64,000 nt of DNA from Lacicoccus halitifaciens (GTDB taxonomy: Bacteria > Bacillota > Bacilli > Staphylococcales > Salinicoccaceae). The position numbers were made by a program, and so were the translations under genes. Positions 42,216 to 50,244 of this stretch are shown here, one piece after another. The notes below the pieces were generated by a model. It had not been told where the DNA came from. It ran no database searches and saw only the letters and a program-made list of their open reading frames with translations. Position 1 is the first letter of the stretch; each line of letters opens with the position of its first letter. Location: the NCBI RefSeq assembly GCF_040544485.1, contig NZ_JBDZDV010000005.1:1-64000 (forward strand), written 5' to 3'.

Positions 42216-42241
42216 ATTGTATCTCGAAATCGAGATACAAT
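42216..42241. promoter_or_regulatory. MhqR-type operator upstream of mhqE
   Basis: A perfect palindrome with 12-bp arms, ATTGTATCTCGA / TCGAGATACAAT, separated by AA. The core TATCTCGA-TCGAGATA is what I know for MhqR of B. subtilis and S. aureus. It sits in the 74-bp gap between mhqR and mhqE. Confidence 0.85.
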
Positions 42242-42260
42242 TCAAGGACAATGCTCAGAC

Positions 42261-42698
42261 TTATTTAGTCTGAGCCGTCTCCATGGTAATTTTCTTAAGC
42301 GTCTCCCTTAAGACCGACAGCTCCCCATCGGTCAGATCACTGAACAACTCAGTGATCAGCTCCGCATGCGGCGGGAAGATTTTCTCCATCAGCGCCCTGC
42401 CCTCATCTGTCAATGTGGCGAAGCTGATCCGCCTGTCTTTCGTATCCGGACGCCTTTCAACAAAACCTTTCTCGACGAGCTTATCGACCACATAGGTCGT
42501 GCTGCTGCTGGCGATCAAAATTCTGTTGCGGATATGCTGTATCGGCTGGTCCCCTTTGTTGTATAATAGTTCCATGACGGCAAATTCCGTAATGTTGAGG
42601 CCGTGCCGCAAAGCATCCCGCTTCACATGACGTTCAAGATATTCATTGGTACGCTTGATGCCGATGAATGCTTTCAAAGACTCCTTCGTCCGATCCAT
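42261..42698 (-). CDS. mhqR: MarR-family quinone-responsive repressor (MhqR)
   Basis: 145 residues with a winged helix-turn-helix (NITEFAVMELLYNKGDQPIQ, then RILIASSSTTYVVDKLVEKG, and the wing RRPDTKDRRISFATLTDEG). The position upstream of mhqE-mhqD and two TATCTCGA palindromes at both promoters identify it as MhqR. It would repress the operon and release it on quinone exposure. No Cys is present in the protein as read, so the switch is unlikely to be thiol based, in line with ligand sensing. Ribosome site AAGGTGAG. Confidence 0.9.
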   Translation of the reverse strand: MDRTKESLKAFIGIKRTNEYLERHVKRDALRHGLNITEFAVMELLYNKGDQPIQHIRNRILIASSSTTYVVDKLVEKGFVERRPDTKDRRISFATLTDEGRALMEKIFPPHAELITELFSDLTDGELSVLRETLKKITMETAQTK

Positions 42699-42723
42699 TG
42701 TCTCACCTTCTATTCACGAACTG

Positions 42724-42749
42724 AAATTATTTCGATTTCGAGATAATTT
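42724..42749. promoter_or_regulatory. Second MhqR-type operator, upstream of mhqR
   Basis: AAATTATTTCGA / TCGAGATAATTT arms around TT, with one mismatch. It matches the mhqE operator in the TCGAGATA core and lies 26 bp before the mhqR start, between mhqR and the divergent dehydratase gene. Autoregulation is the likely meaning. Confidence 0.75.
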
Positions 42750-42812
42750 TATCCCTTTTATTTGATCAAGTCAATCAATTAGTACATCACTTTAAAGAAA
42801 TGAGGTCTTTTG

Positions 42813-43769
42813 ATGATTACCCTTAATACTATATACCAAGCCCGGGACCGGGTTAAACCTTATATCGTGAAGACGCCTTTGATCCGGCTGCAGAACCTGG
42901 ATGAATTTACAGGATGCAAGGTGTATGCGAAGCTTGAAAACATGCAGAATACGAAGGCATTCAAGCTTCGGGGCGCGATGAATAAAATCCTGTCCCTCGA
43001 CGAGACGGAAAAGGAAGCAGGCATCATCTGCTCCTCCTCCGGCAACCACGGCCAGGCCGTGAGCTATGCGGCGAAGCTCCTCGGGATAAAGGCGACCATC
43101 GTGATCCCGGAGACCGCACCCAAGTTCAAGGTGGAAGCGATCAGACAGCATGGGGCCGCCACCGAATTCTGCACGGTCGATGACCGCTTCATCATCACGG
43201 AGCGGCTGGCTGAGAAGCACGGCTACACAATCGTCCCGCCGTTCGAGGATGAGCTCGTCATGGCAGGCCAGGGTACGGTCGGGCTTGAGATCATGGAAGA
43301 AGGGACTTCATTCGATCATGTGCTGGTGCCGGCAAGCGGCGGCGGACTGATCGGCGGTGTGTCCACCGCCTTGAAGGAATCCGGATTCAAAGGGAAAGTA
43401 CATGGCGTTGAACCGGATAAACTGCCGAGGTATACGAAAAGCCTTGAAGCAGGAGAACCCGTACAGCTTGAATCGAAGAAGACGATTGCCGATGCACTGG
43501 TCGTCAACCGACCGGGTGACTTGAACTTCGAAGTCGTGCAAAAACACGTCGACGGATTCTTGACCGTCTCCGATGAAACGATGCTGAAGGCGCAGAAGAT
43601 CATGCTGATGGAAGGCAAGATCCTGGCAGAAGTCTCATCCTGCATCGGACTCGGTGCGCTCATCGACGGCAAACTTGATGTCAGTAAAGAAGATGAAGTC
43701 TGCCTTGTCGTCTCAGGCGGCAATCTTGGATTCGAGCAGCTCGAACTGCTTGAGGGAATTGAATATTGA
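42813..43769 (+). CDS. Threonine/serine dehydratase (PLP fold type II; TdcB-like)
   Basis: 318 residues, one catalytic domain without a C-terminal ACT domain, so the catabolic or serine-racemase type rather than biosynthetic IlvA. The PLP Lys is in NTKAFKLRGAMNKIL (about 52), the phosphate loop is SGGGLIGGVSTALK, and CSSSGNHGQAVSYAAKLLG is typical. It deaminates threonine or serine to the oxoacid. The ATG at 42813 is 6 nt after GAGGT. It shares its upstream region with mhqR. Confidence 0.88.
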   Translation: MITLNTIYQARDRVKPYIVKTPLIRLQNLDEFTGCKVYAKLENMQNTKAFKLRGAMNKILSLDETEKEAGIICSSSGNHGQAVSYAAKLLGIKATIVIPETAPKFKVEAIRQHGAATEFCTVDDRFIITERLAEKHGYTIVPPFEDELVMAGQGTVGLEIMEEGTSFDHVLVPASGGGLIGGVSTALKESGFKGKVHGVEPDKLPRYTKSLEAGEPVQLESKKTIADALVVNRPGDLNFEVVQKHVDGFLTVSDETMLKAQKIMLMEGKILAEVSSCIGLGALIDGKLDVSKEDEVCLVVSGGNLGFEQLELLEGIEY

Positions 43770-43778
43770 AGTCATGTA

Positions 43779-43808
43779 CCGGCCAACATAAAGTTGGCCG
43801 GCTTTTTA
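43779..43808 (+). terminator. Terminator after the dehydratase gene
   Basis: Perfect CCGGCCAAC / GTTGGCCGG stem with an ATAAA loop, then CTTTTTATT. Confidence 0.92.
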
Positions 43809-43816
43809 TTTGAAGT

Positions 43817-43899
43817 CGTATAAATGCCGGGCTTCCCGTGACTTATACGATTTCACCTCTTAAATTCGCATAACTTCCCACTTCCCTCCGACTTATACG
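43817..43899. repeat. Array E: short 50-bp intergenic repeat, two units
   Basis: CGTATAA (43817) and CGCATAA (43867) are 50 bp apart, and GACTTATACGA recurs at 43840 and 43890, also 50 bp apart. CGTATAA and TTATACG are inverted copies. Only two units remain. The gap between the dehydratase and the GntR gene holds this array, a terminator and the promoter/operator at 43969-44012. Confidence 0.65.
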
Positions 43900-43968
43900 A
43901 AACGTCATATACAACCTCCCTCTTCTGAAAAATTTTCCAGCGCCTCCATAGCCTGCATCGAAAAATGT

Positions 43969-44012
43969 TTGACTTTTATGTACATAGTGTATATATTAAG
44001 TATATACACTAT
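43969..44012 (+). promoter_or_regulatory. Promoter and overlapping operator of the YtrA-type operon
   Basis: -35 TTGACT (43969-43974), 17 bp spacer, -10 TATATT (43992-43997). A perfect inverted repeat with 12-bp arms, ATAGTGTATATA / TATATACACTAT (43984-43995 and 44001-44012), covers the -10 and start site. It lies directly before the regulator gene, so autorepression by it is expected. Confidence 0.8.
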
Positions 44013-44017
44013 ATAAG

Positions 44018-44410
44018 ATGGAGGTGTTCAAACTGAACATTAAAATATCGAATACTCTGGATGTCCCCATTTATGAGCAGGTGAAGGATGAAATCATCCG
44101 GCTGATCATGAGCGGTGAACTGGGTCCCGGGGATGCACTGCCTTCCATGCGGCGGCTCGCCAAAGACCTCGGCATCAGCATCATCACCACAAAGCGGGCC
44201 TATCAGGATTTGGAAGGTGCCGGTTATGTCCATTCCGTCGTCGGCAAAGGGACTTACGTCAGTGAACAGAATACCGAGCTGCAGAAGGAACGCATTTTAA
44301 ATGAAATCGAAGGCCATATTGAAGCGATGCTCCTGGCATCACGACAGATCAACCTCTCCAGGGAGGAATTGGACGAGATGATTTCGATAATCGAGGAGGA
44401 TATGAAATGA
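44018..44410 (+). CDS. GntR-family regulator, YtrA subfamily
   Basis: 130 residues. Winged helix-turn-helix with PIYEQVKDEIIRLIMSGELG, LPSMRRLAKDLGISIITTKR and YVHSVVGKGTYV, plus the short helical tail of YtrA-type regulators (about 90-130). YtrA and the related PmtR of S. aureus repress adjacent ABC exporter operons. The ATG at 44018 has no ribosome site of its own; GGAGGTG (44020-44026) instead fits a CTG at 44033, which would give a protein starting with NIKISN. The ATG is given because it is the conventional choice. It overlaps the ATPase gene by ATGA. Confidence 0.88.
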   Translation: MEVFKLNIKISNTLDVPIYEQVKDEIIRLIMSGELGPGDALPSMRRLAKDLGISIITTKRAYQDLEGAGYVHSVVGKGTYVSEQNTELQKERILNEIEGHIEAMLLASRQINLSREELDEMISIIEEDMK

Positions 44411-45270
44411 CAGCCATCCAACTGAAAAACGTCAGTAAAACCCAGGGCACCTTCAAACTGAAGAATATCGACCTCAGCATCGAAAGAGGCTTCATCACCG
44501 GGCTGATCGGCGAAAACGGGGCCGGGAAAACTTCATTGATCCATCTCATCCTCGGGCTTAAAAAACCGGATGCCGGGGACATATCCCTCTTCGGCGACCA
44601 CGCCGTGGAAGCCCACAGGGAAGCACTTTTGAACCGGATCGGCTTCGTCTTTGCAGAGGACAGGTTCCCTGAGAAAATGACCGTGCCTCAGCTGAAAAAG
44701 ATATTGAAACGCTTCTATGAAGATTTCAATGCGCCGCAGTTCGACCATTACATCAGGAAATTCAAAATCAGGGAGAAGCAAAAGTTCAAAGACTACTCCA
44801 CCGGTGAGCGGATGAAACTCTCACTTGCGATTGCACTCAGCCATAATGCCGAACTGCTTGTGCTCGATGAGCCGACATCAAATCTTGACCCGAACTTCCG
44901 CATCGATCTTTTGGAAATACTGCAGGAACTTATGGAAGATGAGAACATGACCATCCTGTTCAGCACGCATATCACATCCGACCTCGATTCCATCGCCGAC
45001 TACATCATCATGATCGACGAAGGGGAGCTCGTCTTCCATGAAGAGAAAGATCTTCTATTGGAAAAGTATAGAAAAATAAAAGGGCCCGTCGAAATACTGG
45101 ATGCGCAGACGGAAGACCTGCTGACCGGAATAAAGAAAACCACCGTCGGATTCGAAGCGATATCTGATGAACACCGGGCGCTCGAAGAATTGTACGGCTC
45201 CAAAATCCTGACGGAGCAGCTGCGTATAGATGAACTGATGCACCATCTGAAAAAAGGAAAGGGTGTCTGA
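44407..45270 (+). CDS. ABC exporter ATPase (YtrB/PmtA-like)
   Basis: 287 residues. Walker A GENGAGKTS (about 35-43), signature YSTGERMKLSLAIALS, Walker B LLVLDEPTSNLD and H-loop LFSTHITSD are intact. The signature STGER replaces the usual SGGQ, as in many ABC-2 exporter ATPases. With the permease that follows 2 nt later and the GntR regulator before it, it forms a compact operon like ytr or S. aureus pmt. PmtAB exports phenol-soluble modulins; whether this system handles peptides is not known. Confidence 0.9.
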   Translation: MTAIQLKNVSKTQGTFKLKNIDLSIERGFITGLIGENGAGKTSLIHLILGLKKPDAGDISLFGDHAVEAHREALLNRIGFVFAEDRFPEKMTVPQLKKILKRFYEDFNAPQFDHYIRKFKIREKQKFKDYSTGERMKLSLAIALSHNAELLVLDEPTSNLDPNFRIDLLEILQELMEDENMTILFSTHITSDLDSIADYIIMIDEGELVFHEEKDLLLEKYRKIKGPVEILDAQTEDLLTGIKKTTVGFEAISDEHRALEELYGSKILTEQLRIDELMHHLKKGKGV

Positions 45271-45272
45271 GT

Positions 45273-45929
45273 ATGGACAAGCACTTTTATTTGAAACTGG
45301 TCTACTCCAAATGGACGCTGATTTTCACAGCGATCGTCATTGTGTTGAACCTTGCCTCCGCCCTGCTCCTGGACCCCGGGACTGCCGGGCTGATGCCGGT
45401 GCTGAACCTTGCGAATGTGTTCATCGTGCTTTATCTGACCGCAAATTATATGAACGTGCACGTGCTCATGACTTATAATAAGAGCCACGAATTCTTCATG
45501 GCGCTCCCGGTGAATAAAAAGGAGTTCATCCGGACGGATTACATCTTCCATATATTCATGACGCTGCTGTCGATTTTGGTCATCTTTACTTTCAGCCTCG
45601 TCCATGACGGTTTTCATCACCTGTTCGGAATGATCATGATTACGGGCGTCAACCTGCTCATAGCGAGCCTGTACTACACATTTTTTGCGGCGGAATGGTT
45701 CAAAAATGTGAATATCATGGTTGCACTCTACCTTGTTCCGATGGGATTCACATTCATGTTCTATTACATGCCGATGCTGAACCTGCTCGGCGCCGACCTG
45801 TCGATGATACCGCAGTGGGAATTCATCCTGTACACACTCCCCTATTTCGTGCTCGCGGCAGGAATCCTCACCTTCGCCGTCACCTACTTCACCGCCCAGA
45901 GGCAGGCAGCGAGGAGCGACGTCATTTAA
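45273..45929 (+). CDS. ABC-2 type permease of the YtrA-regulated exporter
   Basis: 218 residues with six hydrophobic segments (for example LIFTAIVIVLNLASALLL and ILYTLPYFVLAAGILTFAV). MTYNKSHEFFMALPVNKKEF is typical of the short ABC-2 permeases in such operons. Probably acts as a homodimer with the ATPase. Unlike pmtABCD, only one ATPase and one permease gene are present. It ends with a clear terminator. Confidence 0.85.
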   Translation: MDKHFYLKLVYSKWTLIFTAIVIVLNLASALLLDPGTAGLMPVLNLANVFIVLYLTANYMNVHVLMTYNKSHEFFMALPVNKKEFIRTDYIFHIFMTLLSILVIFTFSLVHDGFHHLFGMIMITGVNLLIASLYYTFFAAEWFKNVNIMVALYLVPMGFTFMFYYMPMLNLLGADLSMIPQWEFILYTLPYFVLAAGILTFAVTYFTAQRQAARSDVI

Positions 45930-45933
45930 ATCC

Positions 45934-45965
45934 AATGCGCATAGAAAATCTGTGCGCATTTTGTA
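45934..45965 (+). terminator. Terminator of the YtrA-type operon
   Basis: AATGCGCATAG / CTGTGCGCATT stem (one G-T pair) with an AAAAT loop, then TTTGTATG. Confidence 0.85.
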
Positions 45966-46021
45966 TGTGAATCCAGGGTTCCCTGTGTAATAATGAAATT
46001 ACTTATAAGGGGGTATGAAAA

Positions 46022-46519
46022 ATGAAAAACAGACCCAGACTCGATATTCCTAAAACGGCTGAGGAAAAATTCGCGAACATCATCGGCTACAGCATCTTCA
46101 TCGGAGGTTTGATCTATGCCATCATCAACTTCCCTTCACTCCCGGAAGAAGTGCCTATGCATTTCGGTGCGGACGGCGAAGTGAACCGGTACGGCTCGCC
46201 GTATGAAATGATCATCCTGCTCGTCCTCCCGTTCATACTCATACTCGGGCTTGAAGCGCTGGAGAGGTTTCCGCAGGTGCATAATTATCCCCGGAGGATG
46301 GATGAATCAAATGCAGAAGCCTTTTATTTGAACAGCAGAAAAATCGCGAACTTTGCCAAAAACGCCTGCCTCATCATTTTTGCGATTGTTTTCATTGAAA
46401 TCACGAATTATGCCCTCACCGGCACTTTCCTCTTCGGCTCCCTGTTGCTTCCGTTGATTCTGATCCTCGCCCTCGGCCCCGTCTTTTGGGGGCTGTGGCA
46501 GCGGCGGAAAATAAAGTGA
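46022..46519 (+). CDS. DUF1648 domain membrane protein
   Basis: 165 residues, four hydrophobic segments. The extracytoplasmic loop after the first helix contains LPEEVPMHFGADGEVNRYGS (about 41-60), the DUF1648 hallmark (P-X-H-F-G-G/D). Function unknown; related proteins include SdpI-like immunity factors, but the SdpI C-terminal part is not evident. AAGGGGG ribosome site. It is a single-gene unit followed by array D. Confidence 0.85.
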   Translation: MKNRPRLDIPKTAEEKFANIIGYSIFIGGLIYAIINFPSLPEEVPMHFGADGEVNRYGSPYEMIILLVLPFILILGLEALERFPQVHNYPRRMDESNAEAFYLNSRKIANFAKNACLIIFAIVFIEITNYALTGTFLFGSLLLPLILILALGPVFWGLWQRRKIK

Positions 46520-46584
46520 TTCCTGCCGATACAGCGATTTCCCCAGTTTATTCAGCAGGGATACCTGCTTCGGAAAGATAAAAA

Positions 46585-46821
46585 CGAGCATATGACGCTT
46601 TCTTACTGACTTGATCGTTTTGGACTGCGTGAATCCGAGCATGGGGCGATTTTCTGCTGACTTGCTCGTTTTAAATCACTTGAATTCGAGCGTATGCCGT
46701 TTATCCGCCGACTTGCTCGTTTCTGGAATACAAAATTCGAGTATATCGTGATTTTCAGTCGAGTCGCTCGTTCTGGAGACAAAAAATTCGAGTATCTTCT
46801 GACTTTCTGTCGACTTGCTCG
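46585..46821. repeat. Array D: 51-bp intergenic repeats, five units
   Basis: CGAGCA/CGAGCG/CGAGTA words start at 46585, 46636, 46687, 46738 and 46789, exactly 51 bp apart; the opposite word TGCTCG (variants TGATCG, CGCTCG) starts at 46612, 46663, 46714, 46765 and 46816, again 51 bp apart. The two words are inverted and alternate at 27 and 24 bp. The sequence between is diverged. The array fills the 380-bp gap between the convergent DUF1648 gene and clpE, with a terminator at its right end. Confidence 0.85.
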
Positions 46822-46853
46822 TTTTCAGCCTGCCAGATCATCATATAAAACAC

Positions 46854-46894
46854 AAAAAAGGCTCTGTAACATCGAATGTTACAGAGCCTTTTCC
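46854..46894 (-). terminator. Terminator after clpE
   Basis: Perfect 17-bp stem AAAAGGCTCTGTAACAT / ATGTTACAGAGCCTTTT with a CGA loop. On the minus strand it is followed by a T-rich run. Confidence 0.92.
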
Positions 46895-46899
46895 ATTCA

Positions 46900-49035
46900 T
46901 TAAGCTTTTTGGACTACGATTGCGTCGTCTACGACATTGGCGATGACTTTGCCGACATTGTCCTCTTCCAGGATGAGGTCTGTCAGCTGGTCTTCGATTT
47001 TATCCTGGATGACACGTCTCAGCGGTCTTGCGCCGAATCGTTTGTCATACCCCATCTTGACCAGTTTTTCCTTCGCTTCGTCAGTCACTGTCATTTCTAT
47101 TTCATTTTCCTTCAGCATTTCATTCAGCTCATCAAGCATCAAGTCGACGATGACAAGCAGGTTGTCTTCAGTCAGTTCATTAAAGTTGATGATGGCATCG
47201 AATCTGTTCAGGAATTCAGGTTTGAAGAAGTCACTCAAGTTTTCCAGGATTGAAACGGCGTCACTTTCGTTTTTGCCGAATCCGACACTGTTTGTGTTGG
47301 TACCGGTGCCTGCGTTGCTTGTCATGATGATGACGGTCTCTTTGAAGCTCACCATTCTGCCGTGGGAGTCTGTCAGATGGCCGTCTTCCATGATCTGCAG
47401 GAACATGTTCTGCACATCTGGATGTGCTTTTTCGATCTCATCCAGCAGGATGATATTGTACGGGTTGTGCCTCACTTTTTCAGTCAGCTGCCCCGCTTCT
47501 TCGTGGCCGACATATCCCGGCGGTGAACCGATGATCTTGGACACGCTGTGTTTTTCCATGTACTCACTCATATCGAGACGAATCAGGGAATCGCGTGTAC
47601 CGAACAACTCTTCAGCCAGTGCCTTCGTGAGTTCAGTCTTACCGACACCGGTCGGACCGACGAACAGGAAGGAACCGATCGGACGGTATTTGGACTTCAG
47701 GCCAGCTCTTGAACGGCGCACCGCTTTCGCGACTTTACCGACGGCTTCATCCTGCCCGATGACTTTTGCCGCAAGGTTGTTCTGGAGTTCACGCATCTTG
47801 GACTGTTCGTCGGACTGCATCTTCGTTACAGGGATACCTGTCTTTTCTTCGACGATCAGCTGGACGTCCGTGACATCCACATCGATGACTTTTTCAGTGT
47901 CTGCAGACTGTGATTTCTCAAGCTGTTTTTCGAGCTGCATTTCCTGATAGCGCAGGTTTGCCGCCCTTTCATAATCTTCTGCTTCCGCGGCCGCTTTTTT
48001 ATCGGCCCGCACTTTTTCAAGCTGCACTTCGATGGAGTCGGAATCTTTCTCCGCATTTGCGAGGTTCAGCCTGGAGCCGACTTCGTCCATCAGGTCGATC
48101 GCTTTATCCGGCAGGAACCTGTCCTGGATATAGCGGTGTGACAGGTTGACGAATGCCTGCACGACATCATCTGAGTATTTCACTTCATGGAATCTTTCAT
48201 ATCTGTCTTTGATGCCGTTCAGGATCTGAACCGCTTCATCAAGCGTCGGCTCCTTCACCGTGATCGGCTGCAGACGTCTTTCAAGTGCAGCATCTTTTTC
48301 GATTTGACGGTACTCTTTCAATGTCGTCGCACCGATCAGCTGCATCTCACCGCGTGCAAGCGCAGGTTTCAAGATGTTGCCCGCGTCCATCTGTGAACTT
48401 TCGGCAGTGCCCGCACCGACGATCAAGTGGATTTCATCGATGAATAAAATCACGTCGTCGCGTTGTTTCAGTTCTTCAATCAGCTGCTTCATCCGCTCTT
48501 CGAACTGACCGCGGATACCCGTGTTCGCAACAAGGGAAGCGACATCGAGGATATAAAGTTCTTTATTCATCAGTTTTGTCGGCACATTGCCTTCGACGAT
48601 CTTGACTGCGAGACCTTCTGCGATCGCCGTCTTACCGACACCTGGCTCCCCGATGAGGACCGGGTTGTTCTTATTGCGTCTGTTCAATGTTTCGATGACG
48701 CGCTTCACTTCATGATCACGGCCGATGACCGGGTCGATTCCATTTTGACGCGCCTTGTCGGTGAGGTTTGTACCGAGCTGGTCCAGAAGACCATCTTTCT
48801 GCGGCGCCTGCGTCTGTGTCTGCGCACCTGCTTTATATCCACCGTTTGACTGGTTGAAGTTGTTGAATTCCTGTCCGCCGAAGCCGTTTCCGCTGAAGAA
48901 ACTGTTCGGGTTCATCGTTTTTGATTTCATTTCCTGGAAGCATGCATTACAGAGATGTACTTGCATTTTTTGATTGTTTATATTCATCGCCAAGTTGACA
49001 TTCGCATCATTGATACCACAATTTTGACATTTCAT
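46900..49035 (-). CDS. clpE: ATP-dependent Clp protease ATP-binding subunit ClpE
   Basis: 711 residues. An N-terminal zinc finger (MKCQNCGIN and HLCNACF, about 1-35) defines ClpE rather than ClpL or ClpC. Then AAA-1 with GEPGVGKTAIAEG and VILFIDEIHLIVGAG, a UVR-type coiled linker (EDYERAANLRYQEMQLEKQL), and AAA-2 with GPTGVGKTELTKAL and IILLDEIEKAHP. It unfolds and disaggregates damaged proteins and feeds ClpP. A CtsR box covers the promoter, so it should be induced by heat. S. aureus itself is known for ClpL and ClpC; ClpE is a bacillus-like trait. Confidence 0.93.
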   Translation of the reverse strand: MKCQNCGINDANVNLAMNINNQKMQVHLCNACFQEMKSKTMNPNSFFSGNGFGGQEFNNFNQSNGGYKAGAQTQTQAPQKDGLLDQLGTNLTDKARQNGIDPVIGRDHEVKRVIETLNRRNKNNPVLIGEPGVGKTAIAEGLAVKIVEGNVPTKLMNKELYILDVASLVANTGIRGQFEERMKQLIEELKQRDDVILFIDEIHLIVGAGTAESSQMDAGNILKPALARGEMQLIGATTLKEYRQIEKDAALERRLQPITVKEPTLDEAVQILNGIKDRYERFHEVKYSDDVVQAFVNLSHRYIQDRFLPDKAIDLMDEVGSRLNLANAEKDSDSIEVQLEKVRADKKAAAEAEDYERAANLRYQEMQLEKQLEKSQSADTEKVIDVDVTDVQLIVEEKTGIPVTKMQSDEQSKMRELQNNLAAKVIGQDEAVGKVAKAVRRSRAGLKSKYRPIGSFLFVGPTGVGKTELTKALAEELFGTRDSLIRLDMSEYMEKHSVSKIIGSPPGYVGHEEAGQLTEKVRHNPYNIILLDEIEKAHPDVQNMFLQIMEDGHLTDSHGRMVSFKETVIIMTSNAGTGTNTNSVGFGKNESDAVSILENLSDFFKPEFLNRFDAIINFNELTEDNLLVIVDLMLDELNEMLKENEIEMTVTDEAKEKLVKMGYDKRFGARPLRRVIQDKIEDQLTDLILEEDNVGKVIANVVDDAIVVQKA

Positions 49036-49082
49036 GGTTAAACGCCTCCTTTTTTGGATTCATTGACAGTCAAGTTTTTGAC

Positions 49083-49135
49083 TTTGACTATCTTTGACTA
49101 TAACTATATTATACACCGTTTCAGGAGAAAATCAA
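49083..49135 (-). promoter_or_regulatory. clpE promoter with CtsR operator
   Basis: Minus strand -35 TTGATT (49130-49135), 16 bp spacer, -10 TATAAT (49108-49113). Just downstream AGTCAAA-GAT-AGTCAAA (49083-49099) matches the CtsR consensus RGTCAAA-NAN-RGTCAAA exactly. A third heptamer AGTCAAA follows at 49077-49083. Confidence 0.9.
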
Positions 49136-49310
49136 CCCGGATGCTCATACTTTTTAAACACCTTCAAACCCTTGGTGCTGCTCACTTTGTATCATTATTA
49201 TGTACCCGAAAAGGGATGTTTTTAAAACATTTTGACCTTCACTGTGCCGTTTGATTTTTCATGTTATAATCAAAGATATTGATGCAGAAAATATGATTGA
49301 GGAGTTTATT

Positions 49311-49703
49311 ATGTCTTTCAAATTGACAAGGAAAACAAGCTGGTTCGGCAGTGCCACCGGCATGGATGTATATATCGACGGGGCGGAGGCTGAAAAGATC
49401 CACCGTCTTGAGGAAAGACATTACGAGCTGCCGAAGAAGCGCAGGCGTGCGGTTTTGACGGTCAGCCAGCAGGGCATGAAAAGCAATGCACTGGAAGTCG
49501 AACAAGGCGATGATGTCGTGATCAAAACGAATAAGAAGTACAGCCGGATCTTCACCGCCTTCTTCGTTGCGCTGATGGCGGTCATATTCTTCATCGATGA
49601 CTTCCTCACCTCCACCGCATTCATCGTCTTCCTCGCCATGGCGGTCTTTTATTACCTGTCCAAGATCGACGGATTCATACTTGAAAAAGTGAATGAGGAA
49701 TGA
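49311..49703 (+). CDS. Small protein with N-terminal beta domain and two TM helices (paralogue 1)
   Basis: 130 residues. A soluble, basic N-terminal domain (MSFKLTRKTSWFGS, VYIDGAEAEKIHRLEERHYE, VEQGDDVVIKTNK; about 1-82) is followed by two hydrophobic helices (about 83-120). The pattern V-RK...DG...G-D-V resembles the genes at 56772, 57173 and 57888, so they form a local paralogous family. It recalls PEGA-like surface domains but I cannot name it. The ATG at 49311 follows GAGGAG; an extended -10 TGTTATAAT lies near 49262. Confidence 0.7.
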   Translation: MSFKLTRKTSWFGSATGMDVYIDGAEAEKIHRLEERHYELPKKRRRAVLTVSQQGMKSNALEVEQGDDVVIKTNKKYSRIFTAFFVALMAVIFFIDDFLTSTAFIVFLAMAVFYYLSKIDGFILEKVNEE

Positions 49704-49735
49704 AAAAACGTCCGGGGGCATCCCCGGACGTTTTT
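49703..49735. terminator. Bidirectional terminator
   Basis: AAAACGTCCGGGG / CCCCGGACGTTTT stem around GCAT, with A and T tracts on both sides. It separates the plus-strand paralogue gene from the convergent small membrane protein gene, whose stop follows at once. Confidence 0.92.
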
Positions 49736-50010
49736 CAGTAGTCGACCAACGTGACATATATAAATGCAATCACGGCCATCACCGTGAAGCATACAGCATA
49801 GTATTTCCATGTATTCTTTTCATCTTTGTCCGGCAGCCGCTGCAGTATCGTGCCGATCGCACCGCCGCCGATCAGTGCCACCGCAATTGAGCCGAGCATC
49901 CTCGGGAAGCTGTAGAAGGTGATGACTTCCATGATGATGTAGAGGAAGCCGAATAAACCCACTCCGAGCAATGCCGATATCACATATTTCATCGTGTTCT
50001 CGTTCCTCAT
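49735..50010 (-). CDS. Small membrane protein, 91 residues, unknown function
   Basis: Three hydrophobic segments (YVISALLGVGLFGFLYIIM, MLGSIAVALIGGGAIGTIL, YYAVCFTVMAVIAFIYVTL) separated by a charged loop (QRLPDKDEKNTWK). It overlaps the upstream 74-residue gene by 4 nt (ATGA), indicating coupled translation. Family not recognised. Confidence 0.7.
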   Translation of the reverse strand: MRNENTMKYVISALLGVGLFGFLYIIMEVITFYSFPRMLGSIAVALIGGGAIGTILQRLPDKDEKNTWKYYAVCFTVMAVIAFIYVTLVDY

Positions 50011-50231
50011 TTCCCTCTCTCCCGTTTCTTATAATTTTTATTGAAAAAATCGTATTTGAGTATGTAATCGAATAATATCCTGATCACGATGACCCCGCCG
50101 ATGATGGTGAGCGGAATCAGCCATACCGGACGGGCGTAGAACCATTCCGATAAAAGCTGGGTCACCATCAGATATGATACGACCACCCATACCACTCCGA
50201 GTATGAGCGATGTTTTATTAATCCTGTCCAT
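50007..50231 (-). CDS. Small membrane protein, 74 residues, unknown function
   Basis: Two hydrophobic segments (SLILGVVWVVVSYLMVTQLL and VWLIPLTIIGGVIVIRILF) and a strongly basic C-terminus (KNYKKRERGK). Ribosome site GAAAGGAA. It is the first gene of a coupled pair with the 91-residue protein and begins 13 nt after the serine hydrolase gene, so all three may be one operon. Confidence 0.7.
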   Translation of the reverse strand: MDRINKTSLILGVVWVVVSYLMVTQLLSEWFYARPVWLIPLTIIGGVIVIRILFDYILKYDFFNKNYKKRERGK

Positions 50232-50244
50232 CTGTCAATTCCTT

